Below are positions 1 through 9,138 of a stretch of DNA of 64,000 bases, in pieces. The notes beneath the pieces were generated by a model that did not search any database, was not told the origin of the DNA, and worked only from the letters and a program-made list of their open reading frames with translations. The stretch lies in contig JAGFNQ010000297.1 in the NCBI GenBank assembly GCA_024364735.1, positions 1,107,802-1,171,801 of the forward strand. The letters are read 5' to 3'. Position 1 is the first letter of the stretch. Every line of letters begins with the position of its first letter. A program made the position numbers and the translations under genes. This DNA is from Boesenbergia rotunda. Taxonomy: Eukaryota > Streptophyta > Magnoliopsida > Zingiberales > Zingiberaceae.

Positions 1-62
1 GGCAGGCTGAGCCTGAAGAGGTGGATGAAGACCAGGTCAATCAACAGAATGTCGTTCGAGGA
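1..62 (+). repeat. exact 62-bp direct repeat, copy 1 (copy 2 at 1525-1586)
   Basis: Bases 1-62 are identical to 1525-1586. Copy 2 sits in front of the protease region; copy 1 is joined to the foreign gag. Copy 1 may extend left beyond the window. Confidence 0.95.
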
Positions 63-945
63 CAGAGCTCGGATTCCATTGCTGGCAGCGTCTGTGAAGG
101 GTCGTTTCACACTATTCCATGGGAACCAGATCCCTATGCAACTCGTGCTTGGTTGGAGACATTGGAGGACACCTTCAGCTATATGACCCCCACAGACGTA
201 GAGAAGGTGGAGTTGGCTACGTATCACCTTCGAAATCTGGCCGTCACTTGGTGAAATATGCAGAAGACTCTTATTGGTGGACGACCGATTTCTTGGGTTT
301 CTTTCCGCGAGGCTTTCGAGGGCAAGTATTATCCTGCCGCATTTCGTACTGCCCGACGGCAGGAATTTCTTGCTCTTCATCAGGGAGACCGCTCAGTTAT
401 GGAGTATGAGGCGGAATTCAATCGCCTGGCAGTGTTTTGTCCTCAGTTGGTTGCTACGAAGACGGAGCGGACGACAATTTATGTTGGGCTTAGCTGGATA
501 TATCTAGGTGTGATTGTCTGGATGGATTCCTACCTCATATCGAGAGGCTTTGGATCGGGCTTTAAACGCCGAGATGATTCAGTATCAGCTGCATGGTGAT
601 AAGAACAAAGGAAAGCAGACAACTCAGGGTTCAGCTGCGACACAGAGACAGGAGACAGTTGGACAGAAATGCAGTAGCAGGAGTCAAAGTACGCAGGAGA
701 CTTATGTGCCTCAGTCTCGACCCCAGAAGTTTGGACGGTTTTCAGTAGGATCGTCGCAGGGTTCTCAGCAGACTCGGAGGTTTAATACTGGTGCGACTCA
801 TTGTTTACAATATGGTTCTAAGGACCACCTCAAATCAGATTGTCCCCTGGAGCACTCTGTCTGTTATTATTGTAAACTTCCGGGTCATGAGAGTCGATGC
901 TGTCATTTGAAGGCTCAGCATAAGTCTGCAGCATTTACTCCTCGG
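62..945 (+). pseudogene. gag fragment with CCHC zinc knuckle (chromovirus-like)
   Basis: Reading across frames gives a retrotransposon gag capsid region (a tryptophan-rich stretch near 150-300, then a region with SVMEYEAEFNRLA at about 395-435). A basic, Gln/Ser-rich linker and two zinc knuckles follow. The second knuckle near 858-900 is a good C-X2-C-X4-H-X4-C. The first, near 810-840, has its second cysteine replaced by tyrosine. A stop near 252 and several frame changes break it. The gag type differs from that starting near 946, so this segment comes from another lineage. Confidence 0.75.
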
Positions 946-1372
946 GTCCGAAGAAATCGCTCCGAGCCTACATCAAGAGGTTCAACGAGGTGGCTATGGA
1001 CGTACCGATCGCCACTCGTGATGTTCTCATCAGCGCATTCTCTCAGGGGTTAGAAGGAGACTTCTTCCATTCGCTGATTAGGAAGCCCCCAAAGGACTTT
1101 GACAGTATCTTGGGGGAAGCTATCAAGTACATCAATGTGAAAGAAGCCCAAGTCGCTCGGAGAAAGGAAACCGATGTCGCACCAACACCGAGTTCACCAC
1201 AGAACAGTTGTTCTCCAGGTGGACCCATTCGCAGCCCTAGAGGGGCGATCGACCGAGTGGGGATGGAGCGAAGGCACGTGCAACAAGTAGCGCAGGGATG
1301 TCTGCCAACCCAGTGGAAGCCTTATTGCGCTTTCCACCAAAGTAACACACATAGCACCGAAGAATGCTGACA
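946..1372 (+). pseudogene. gag fragment of a second Ty3/gypsy lineage
   Basis: The frame at 990-1370 encodes AFSQGLEGDFFHSLIRKPP followed by a region about linked repeats (ILGEAIKYINVKEA), which is the typical gag pattern of Tat/Ogre-like gypsy elements. The protein stops at TGA near 1370. The preceding residues (RAYIKRFNEVAMDV) lie in the same segment. It is joined abruptly to the unrelated gag upstream. Confidence 0.7.
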
Positions 1373-1524
1373 GACCGGGAGAGGTCGGACCCCAATCGCT
1401 CGGGGACGGGGGCATCAGGTCTCCCCGAGACGTGGCCTAGGTCGGGGAGGTCCCACGGCTATCCCAGCAACAGGAGAACCCAGGCAGAACACACCTGCCA
1501 CTCGGAACTTATTTCCCCTGGACG

Positions 1525-2052
1525 GGCAGGCTGAGCCTGAAGAGGTGGATGAAGACCAGGTCAATCAACAGAATGTCGTTCGAGGAGGAGTCCACGTGAT
1601 CTCGGGTGGACCGACCGAAGGAGACTCTGACCGAGCCCGAAAAGCCTAGGTACGCCGGCTGGAAATTCACCATGTGGGGGCGAGCACTGCCCGGGCGCAA
1701 GGCCCTCGGATTAGTTTTGGGCTGCAGGATCTGCAAGGATTGGAGGTTCCCCACGACAACGCCTTGGTAGTCACTGCCGTGATTGCCAGCTATCAGATCC
1801 ACCGCACTATTGTGGACACGGGCAGCTCGGTAAACTTACTGTACAAAAGAGGCTTTCAACTAATTGCAGATCGAGTCGTCCCAGTTGGAATTAGTGGCTA
1901 CTCCATTGTTCGGGTTTACTGGGAACCAGGTGCAGTCGATCGGACAGATACGTCTAGCCGTGTCCCTCGGTGAAGAACCCATAAAGAGAACTAGGTGGTC
2001 CACCTTCCTAATAGTGGGCGCCCCCTCCGCCTATAACGTCATCTTGGGATGA
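1525..2052 (+). pseudogene. retroviral-type aspartic protease region
   Basis: A VDTGSS catalytic motif sits at about 1812-1829, inside IVDTGSSVNLLYKRGF, the retropepsin active-site context of gypsy elements. The downstream half continues in another frame (1864-2052), where a TIRLAVSLG-like strand and an FLIVGAPSAYNVILG end match the usual protease C-terminus. At least one frameshift separates the two halves. Confidence 0.75.
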
Positions 2053-2459
2053 CCCGCCCTAAATGAATTTCGAGCAGTAGTCTCAATTTTTTACCTCAAG
2101 ATAAAGTTCCCGGTCGACGATAAGGTGGGAGAGGTTAAAGGGGATCAGCGAATGGCGCGTCGATGCTATGTGGACGACATTCGGATAGAAAGTCAGAAAT
2201 CATGATGAACACCTACCAGCTGCAATATGGTGCAGGCTTTCCCTTGGGCGGAGTTGCACAAGGACAAAGAGGAGCCCCTTGGGCGGAGTTGCACAAGGAC
2301 AATGAGGAGGCCCAACTACTCCCCAATCGGGCTGAAACCAAAGTCAGGATAGCAGCGCGCTTGCCCGATGAATAAAGGGAGGCGCTGTTGGATTGCCTGA
2401 CACGAAACCAGGACGTGTTCGGCTAGTCAGTAAAGGATCTTCACGGGGTCCGGCTTAAA

Positions 2460-3240
2460 GTGGCCGAGCACCATTTGCACGTGTATCCAAATGCCATACC
2501 CGTCAAACGGTGCAAGAGGGATTTCAGTGCAGCACAGAACAAGGTCATCCGAGCAGAGATCGAGAAGCTACTGAAGGTCGAACATATTAAGGAGATCCAA
2601 TTCTCAGCCTTGCTAGCTAATGTGGTCCTCGTGGCTAAACCTGATAACAAGTGGCGCATCTGCATCGACTTCCGTGATCTAACTGAGCCTGCCCGAAAGA
2701 CTGTTATCTCTTGCCGAGGATCGATCAGATGGTCGACTCAATGGCTTGTAGCAAACTCATTTCCATGTTGGACGCGTATCAAGGCTACCATCAAGTACCT
2801 CTGGCCATCGAGAATTAGGAGAAGGTCAGTTTCATCATAGCGGATGGTACGTATTGCTATACTGTAATGTCGTTTGGGCTCAAAAATACAGGTGCTACTT
2901 ACCAACGCATGATGAACAAAGTCTTCCGAGCGTAAATTGGACGGAATATTGAGGTCTATGTGGGCGACATCTTGACCAAGACCGCCCGAGCAACCGAGTT
3001 GGTGCAGGACATGGAAGAAATCTGCCGCACATTGCGTAGATATGGGTTAAAGTTGAACCCGACCAAGTGCCTTTTCGGAGCGCGGAGCGGGAAATTCCTC
3101 GGATACATTATGACCAAGAGAGGTATAGAGGCCAACCCGAGCAAAGTCCAGGCGCTGCTCGACATGCAACCACCGCGAAATCTGAGGGAGGCACAGAGAC
3201 TCACCGGGAAGATCACGATTTTATCTCGATTCATCTCCCG
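2460..3240 (+). pseudogene. gypsy reverse transcriptase fragment
   Basis: The first part (2460-2690) carries the N-terminal RT motifs WRICIDFRDL. After a frame change come MLDAYQGYHQVPLA and MSFGLKNTGATYQRMMNKVF (about 2765-2930). The YxDD box is YVGD at 2957-2968, so the first catalytic aspartate is lost. The thumb region with LNPTKCLFG...GKFLGYI and LTGKI...LSRFIS ends near 3240. In-frame stops occur near 2815 and 2935. It cannot make active enzyme. Confidence 0.85.
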
Positions 3241-3267
3241 AGAGATTTTATCAACGGGGCCCTCCGC

Positions 3268-3276
3268 CTTTAAATA
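3268..3276 (+). promoter_or_regulatory. TATA-like box of the HD2-like gene
   Basis: The sequence ctttaaata lies about 140 bp upstream of the candidate ATG at 3413 and only about 30 bp downstream of the last recognisable retroelement codons. Spacing suits a short C-rich 5' UTR. Inferred by position and sequence only. Confidence 0.4.
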
Positions 3277-3412
3277 CAGCCCGATGCCCTATTTTGTCGC
3301 TGCCTCTGCACGACTCGCCTCATTTCCTCCGCTCCGGAGGACTGCCCTCAACCGGAGCACCGCCCCGTCGTTTCGTTTCACCTCCACCTACCGCCCGCCC
3401 GTTCCGCCTTCC

Positions 3413-4170
3413 ATGGAGTTGCAGGGGACAACGCCATTTAGGTTTATGTTATTTCTTTCGGTCTTTTTAATTACTTTTTGTTTCAATGTTTCGATATTTT
3501 GATTTTTCTTTTTCTTTTTTTTTGGTTATTTTCGTTTACTATTTCTAGGTATGTGATCTGTTTCGTTCTTTTTTATTAATTTTCGTTTCAATGTTTCGAT
3601 ATTTTGATTTTTCTTGTTTTTTTTATTTTCGTTTACTATTTCTAGGTATGTGATCTGTTTCGTTCTTTTTTATTAATTTTCGTTTCAATGTTTTGATATT
3701 TTGATTTTAGGAGTTGAAGTGTTTCCTGAAGAACGTAGACGGGTGAATCCTGGAAAAAAATTTTATCTCCAGATGAAACAGATCAATCTGGGGAACTTAA
3801 TACCGTGTGAAAAACCACGGATCTTGGTGTACGCTGAAATAGATCACAAAGAACATTTATTAGGAACACTGTCTGAGTCATGTTCTCAGATCCAGTGTGA
3901 TCTAATTTTTGAACGGAAATTTAGACTTCGCCATACTTCGAAGTATACTCCTATACATTTTAATGGATATCTGACCTCAACGGAGAACGGTATAATTTTT
4001 TATTTTTTTATTTTCTTTCGTAATTAATTTTATATAAATTTTTAAATAATACCTTTCTTGTAGGTAAAGATCATCTCGGACCACCCTACTGTCCATGGTG
4101 CAAGCGGACTTTCCAAGACGCCATCGGACTTCAGTGCCACAACAGGGACAAGCATGGAATCTCTCCATAG
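3413..4170 (+). CDS. HD2-type (plant nucleoplasmin/FKBP-like) protein with C-terminal C2H2 finger
   Basis: Exon 2 (3711-3989) starts GVEVFPEE and continues through a domain with LGTLSESC..IQCDLIFERKFRL and HFNGY. This is the N-terminal nucleoplasmin-like domain of plant HD2/HDT histone deacetylase-type proteins, which begin MEFWGVEV and are nuclear or nucleolar. Exon 3 (4064-4170) joins in phase 1 and encodes a C2H2 finger, C-X2-C-X12-H-X4-H, with the RTF signature of HD2 fingers, then stops at TAG. The long acidic linker normal in HD2 proteins is missing, giving only about 130-140 residues. Exon 1 is uncertain: ATG at 3413 reads MELQG, close to MEFWG, but no GT donor follows in the phase that exon 2 needs, and the AG|GT at 3441 gives an early stop. 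It may be a damaged copy or use an exon I did not find. Family assignment is fairly sure; function is inferred. Confidence 0.6.
3479..3700 (+). repeat. 97-bp tandem duplication in intron 1 of the HD2-like gene
   Basis: A T-rich unit containing atttctaggtatgtgatctg occurs at 3541 and again at 3638, a 97-bp period. A partial third copy of its flank (cgtttcaatgtttcgatatt) begins near 3479. Each unit contains a ctag|gtatgt motif that resembles a splice acceptor followed directly by a donor. Confidence 0.8.
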
Positions 4171-4217
4171 TTTGAATGACTTTCTTCGGTTTTCCTTTTC
4201 TTTTTTTTTTCTTTTTG

Positions 4218-5040
4218 ACTGTCACGCCCCCAGAGACACATGCTTGCTCGAAAATCGGGCAGCATCTCATCTGTACGGCGGACAATATGGGGCAATTATA
4301 TAAAATATCTCACCAATATAGCTCAGTCACAAGCGGTTGGCATCACAATAATAAGAAATGAACACATCCACGCAGTTTATATCGAAACAAAATAATAATG
4401 GGTGGCTCAGCCACCTTAAACAATAAAGAAAATCACAACCAACGAGAACTCAAAAGTCTCTCATTATAATAACAAAACCAGTCCGATAACTGATAAACAA
4501 ATGAAATGCGGAAAACTAACACAATACCGAAATAGAAACCGCTAAACCAAACCGACAAGGTGGGACTGAGGGACTGACAACTGGATCATCTCCTGGCTCC
4601 AAGCAAAACATCTACCTGCTACATGAAACAAAAATAGGTGGTAGCGGTGGTGAGTCCGGGCGGATTCTGCGGGTATATGAGTAGACAATAAGCATGACAT
4701 AACAACAAGGTATAATATGTAGAGAATCCAACAGGGTATAGTCCATAAGGAATATAGGAACCTAAACATGCATAACATATATCGAACAATAGGTTATAAA
4801 ATTGAATAACAACTAAACAGACGTAAAATAACGCAACAACAATAAAACCAAGATATAGATGCATGTCAATCATGTGCAACAACCATAGCTTATATAAGTG
4901 CATCAAACACAAACAAATACATAAAAGAAATACGTATGTGACCGAGTGGGTAGCCGCATAAAAGAATGGAAGATTTATGAATCCATTCTTATATGTGAAC
5001 AGAGAACAGGGCAAGAGCATGTTGATATCATTACATTTTA
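4218..5040. repeat. LTR-like dispersed repeat, copy 1
   Basis: Begins tgtcacgccccc, a common start for plant gypsy LTRs, and shares blocks with 14911-15400: the opening (tgtcacgcc..gagac.catg), gagggactga...gatcatctc, and ggtgagtcc..ggg followed by ctgcgggtata. The two copies are clearly diverged. Minus-strand open frames here are AT-rich and show no domain. It is probably an old solo or partial LTR. Confidence 0.5.
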
Positions 5041-5960
5041 CAATGAGGTTTTGTTCCTTCGGTGAAGCCTTTGGCGGTTGAACTAGGGCATGCCAGTGTG
5101 ACTAATAGTCGCCAACAAAACCATTGAAGACAAAATTAGTTCTGATGGTAAGTTTGTTTTATTTTATTTCAAAATATGACACTAATGTTGTATGAGCTAT
5201 GAAGTATTGCTAAGAACATGTAGAACAGGCAAAATTCCAGGATCGCCTAGGATATCCTCGTTTCCACATCTTCCTGACATGTATCCAAAGAAAGTCTCTG
5301 CTGGTCATAATGTAGATGATTTGCCTCTGTGATCGTCCAAGGGGTGTAGTTTTCTGCAAATTTCATGTCAGTTTCATCATTTTAAACCTTTAATTTCTTG
5401 TAGTTTCATCGTTTTATAGGATTGATCTCCATCATGTTAACCTTTTTCTGAATCTAAACCACAACAGTTGGAAGATAAATTAGGAGAAATGGATTCCATG
5501 CTTGTGCATGTAGAAAAAAAGAATTCATTTATAATCTTATTTGATTCAAGAAGGATTAGATCAAAATCTAACCCTCATGATTTAACGCCTTTCTATTCCA
5601 TGTTTCCAGATGGATGCCTTGCTCTGTCCAAGCTCAAAGAGTTACTATGCATGTGTTGGTGAAAGCACGCATGCGTATCAGAGCCCCTCGAAAGATCTTT
5701 CAGCCATCAACGACCGTCTAAACTGGTATTTCATGAGACATCACTTGTACCATTTGACCTCCCGTTTGATTCAAAGCCTCTCATCTGCAGTGGATGAACG
5801 GTCAGTGGCAGACTAAATTTCGATGTGCTAAGCGACTTCGTTGTTGCTAGGAGTCTCCAGAACGGTGCTGCTGCTGCTCCAGGCACTGATGATGCTCTGA
5901 CTATGCGTCTTAATCGCGTGACGACAATTATTCGTGCGATCTAATAGCACTGATTCTTCC
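5041..5960 (+). pseudogene. unidentified gene fragment, apparently decayed
   Basis: Short stretches look coding although frames change. KPLAVELGHASVTNSRQQN is encoded near 5065-5125, GKIPGSPRISSFPHLPDMYP near 5228-5290 and QLEDKLGEMDSMLVHVEKK near 5466-5525. A longer stretch at 5610-5816 has a 68-codon frame. A plausible donor (gatg|gtaag) lies near 5148 and a ttacagttg-like acceptor near 5467. This suggests an ancient multi-exon gene or a captured transcript fragment. I do not recognise the family, and stops between pieces argue against function. Confidence 0.35.
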
Positions 5961-6746
5961 GGTGGCTGTCACATGCGACATCGGCTGATTTCGCTCGTAT
6001 GACCTAATCATGTGGCGCAGTGTGTTTAATATATTTGTTATTTGTAAACTAAATTTTATAATTTTTTCCACAAAGAATATGTTCTAATATTCACTTCGGA
6101 CCCATCCAATATAGATACACTCCTGGATGTCTATATTTTTCTTGATTCCTAGAAAAAAGTTTCTTTTCCTTTTGCCTAAGACTCTTCTTAAGATGACTTT
6201 ATATTGTTCTTTTTTCCTTTAGCAAGGTTAAGACTAACTTTTCAGAAAGGATTTTTTTTTCCCTTTTGCCTATCACTGTACAATCTGGAAGTTGTACAGG
6301 TTCTGATGATGGATCATTAAAAACATCTTGAAGTTTGAATCACTTGCAAACTTAATTTAAACAGGAAATATTGATATCTTCAAAATCTTCTTGCATATTT
6401 TTATCTTTTTATTTCGTTCGACTTTTCTACTGTCCATGTTCATTAACAACCTGATATCAATGGTCATTAAATACCTGCATTACGATCATAACATTCTTGG
6501 TTGTGTGCTAGCATAAGCAACTTTTTTCAACATGCTGTCTAGCTAGCTTTTAAAATGCTGAGATTCTTGTATGTTTTGCACATTTAACAGTGTGCTCAAT
6601 ACTTGATTGGTTCATGTAGGTCGAACTGTGAATTTTAAATCGTTAACGTTGCTTCGGTATTGGTCATAGTTGCAGATTTCATGCTCGTGTAAGTGGCTTC
6701 CTGACAGTATCACTGCGAGCACCTCTTCAGTTGAACAAATAAAATA
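5961..6746. other. intergenic AT-rich DNA
   Basis: No open frame, RNA gene or clear repeat structure was recognised. T-rich runs are frequent. Confidence 0.5.
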
Positions 6747-6756
6747 GTTTAAGTGA

Positions 6757-7010
6757 AGGAAAAAAAATAATATTAAGAGTTTGGGTAACATCGAATCTCG
6801 GACGATCAATTTGATCTTATAAAAATTTTTCAACGACTGTCAGGATAATCGGGAAGTGCTTGTAGCAGCCGGTCTAGAAGACCAGCGTCTCAAGATTCGC
6901 ATCTTATTTGGAGAAAAAATTCTTACAAATATATCGTGGCTGGAGATTGAACCGCAAATATCTGAGATGACGATTAATCATCCTTCCGTTGCATTGTAGC
7001 CCTAGGGACC
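6757..7010 (-). mobile_element. tRNA-derived SINE (family 1), complete with target-site duplication
   Basis: Read on the minus strand the element starts ggtccctagggctacaatgc, carries a pol III A-box-like block followed about 40 bp later by a B-box-like ggttcaatctc, and ends in a T-rich tail. An exact 10-11 bp direct repeat, gtttaagtga, flanks it at 6747-6756 and 7011-7020. The same family is found at 21372, 21603, about 23225, about 58048 and about 59060. The TSD, tRNA-like head and lack of an ORF define a SINE. Confidence 0.85.
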
Positions 7011-7468
7011 GTTTAAGTGAAAAAAAAGAGAACAAATAGATATTTGATAACAAATATATTCAATTTGTGATATTTAACTTTTATCACAACTTGTGTCGGT
7101 TTATTTGATATTTGATTTTGATTTGGGTTTGTTGCTCTATTTCATATTTATAAATTGACAAAATTAGAGGGAGCTTTGTTAACTTGATGTAAGATTAAGA
7201 TTTCAAAACATTGAGAACTAATTAGCTATCTTAATCCAAGGAGGTCCACATTTATATACGTAATTAAATCTAAGAAGCTACTAGCTAATTGTCTCTTGTT
7301 TCACAGCTAACTTTGAAGATTTTTGTGTCTTACACTTGCTTTTACAAATATTATTATTGTCAAACAACATCTAGTAATCATTGCATACAAATTCCAATAA
7401 CCCAGATAAAATTTTATAAAATTTTGTTCTGTCACACTTTCCCTATCTTAACAATTTGGTTGAACTTA
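7011..7468. other. intergenic AT-rich DNA
   Basis: Between the SINE and the MITE. No gene or structured repeat recognised. Confidence 0.5.
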
Positions 7469-7682
7469 GGGGGCGCTTAATAAACAAATTTAGTAGATAG
7501 AAATAGGAATAAAATCTATTTCATTCCTATTTATGATGTTTGGTATACCGGAATCGAAATTCAAATATGGATATGATATTCTTGATTTTATAACCCAACC
7601 CCCACTAAATTATCACTAAACTCATAAACTTCTCAATCAAAATCCATTACCATTTCATTACTGTATATATACCAAGCGCCCC
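7469..7682 (-). mobile_element. Harbinger/Tourist-like MITE, copy 1
   Basis: Ends are gggggcgctta... and ...taccaagcgcccc, inverted termini of about 12 bp. The reverse complement aligns along its full length with 54525-54739, sharing ggttttgattgag-like, ggttataaaatca and gtatcatatccatat-like blocks. The left flank is tta, as for the other copy; the right flank is gag, so the 3-bp duplication is not preserved here. It has no coding capacity. Confidence 0.75.
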
Positions 7683-7741
7683 GAGCACAAATAACTCACA
7701 CAAACTGTGCTACTCTCTTCCCTAAAATCTCTTTGGAGATC

Positions 7742-7949
7742 AAGAGTGGTTAGTACATGGGGATGTTGTCTAAGAGGTTCTGAGTTCGAGTTGCGCGAGA
7801 CGCACTGGATTAAAACTCTGGGCGTTTGGTATATCAATTCTCGGCTCAACTGTGCACTAATTACTTCGGGGACCATGATTTACCTCCCACGTGATGATCT
7901 TGGGACGGGTACGACGGAGGCGCTGGGGGCGAGCGATTTCCCCTATTGT
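7742..7949 (+). mobile_element. tRNA-derived SINE (family 2, Au-like)
   Basis: An exact 11-bp repeat, ctttggagatc, flanks the element at 7731-7741 and 7950-7960. The head has an A-box-like gtggttagtacatgggg and a B-box-like gagttcgagttgc. The 3' part shares catgatttacc-ccc and gggacgggtac-like blocks with the SINE at 11282-11508, though the heads are diverged. Confidence 0.7.
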
Positions 7950-8119
7950 CTTTGGAGATCGCCCAAATCCTATGGGGTTAATTTTGGCAGCAGATAGAGA
8001 TCACTTGTTGCCTTCCTATCCTATTTTTCCTCAAAGCTGCAGCAATAATTTGTTGCGTCATATTTTGTAAAATGCATGATATGTAGTATTCTTAAATACT
8101 TCATAAACCAAACTCAAGC

Positions 8120-8268
8120 TATGTATTTATAGTTTTTTCACTCTCCCATTGTAGTTCCTTCAGTTTATACAATTCGTTGTAGGTGCCATGATAGCATTGA
8201 TTAGCATGCATCAGAAGCTGTTAATAGGTAAAAATTTCCGTAGGACTGGATCGGTGGCTCGAGATTTG

Positions 8269-8318
<50 letters not shown>

Positions 8319-9095
8319 AAAATTTTCTGATTCATGTTCTAGACATGTTTCCAGCACATAGATATAGCTCGCAATGTTAGCTCAGCACATATCAACCTTG
8401 AGTATTTTACTCATAAATTTAACTGTTAATCACCTAAAATGATTAGGTAACTGATTTTTTATTTCTCCATGATCAGTAGACTATCCATAACCCTTTTTGC
8501 TATTTGATCAATACTTCATCATAAGCTACCAAATAAGGCTGCCTCACGCCCATTTTGTGGGTGTTAATCACTTGTTAAGGAACCTCATTTTGTCCTTAAA
8601 AAAATATTTCAAATTTAATTCTCTTCATCTTGATTTATTATTTTACATTACTTAAGTTATTTTATAAAATAACAATTGAACCTATGAGTACCAAATGTAG
8701 GTTAAAAGAGATGTGCGGATATACAGGACAATATAAAAAAATATATAAGAAATGAGAATATTGGGAAGAAAATAAATTATAATAAATGTAATTAATAATA
8801 AAGGTTTAAGTTTATAATATGAAATTACAAATATTTATATTAATCAAGAAAGAGATTACAGAAACTCTCAAATATAAAGATATAAGATTTATATAGTTAA
8901 TATTATTTAATGGGATAAAGATTTAGTTATTATTGCAATTGACATTTATTAAATTGAGAATTTTAAATATAAATTGAATCCTCTCTTATGAGGCATCTAA
9001 AGTTACAATTGTTTATATAAAATCTTATTTTATAATAAATAATTTAATAAAACTAATTGATATTCATAATCTTTCAGGTAGACAGTCTCTACTAG
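8120..9095 (+). repeat. dispersed duplication, arm A (arm B at 20230-22790)
   Basis: Three blocks recur in the same order and orientation about 12-14 kb downstream: 8150-8215 matches 20235-20310 (cattgattagcatgcat core), 8325-8450 matches 22110-22260 (gctcgcaatgttagct core), and 8850-9060 matches 22590-22785 (gagaattttaaatataaatt and aataatttaataaaactaatt cores). The spacing is larger in arm B, which contains SINE insertions. Confidence 0.75.
8272..8315. repeat. (TA)n microsatellite
   Basis: About 22 uninterrupted TA units inside duplication arm A. Arm B has no equivalent run at the matching point. Confidence 0.95.
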
Positions 9096-9138
9096 ATAAC
9101 AAAGTTAACAAAATTAGTATTAAGTAACATATCAAACT

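Larger units (their letters stand above)
1..3240 (+). mobile_element. mosaic, degenerate Ty3/gypsy retrotransposon
   Basis: Pieces of gag, protease and reverse transcriptase lie in order on the plus strand but are split by stops and frame changes. Two different gag types are present, so this is a mosaic of at least two elements. No LTR, integrase or RNase H is visible: homology stops at about 3240, just after the end of the RT domain, and the HD2-like gene promoter begins there. The left side runs off the window. Confidence 0.85.

Noticed and set aside
4619..5020. 133-codon minus-strand hydrophobic frame
   Set aside because: Low-complexity translation of AT-rich LTR-like repeat; the related copy at 14911 does not preserve the frame.
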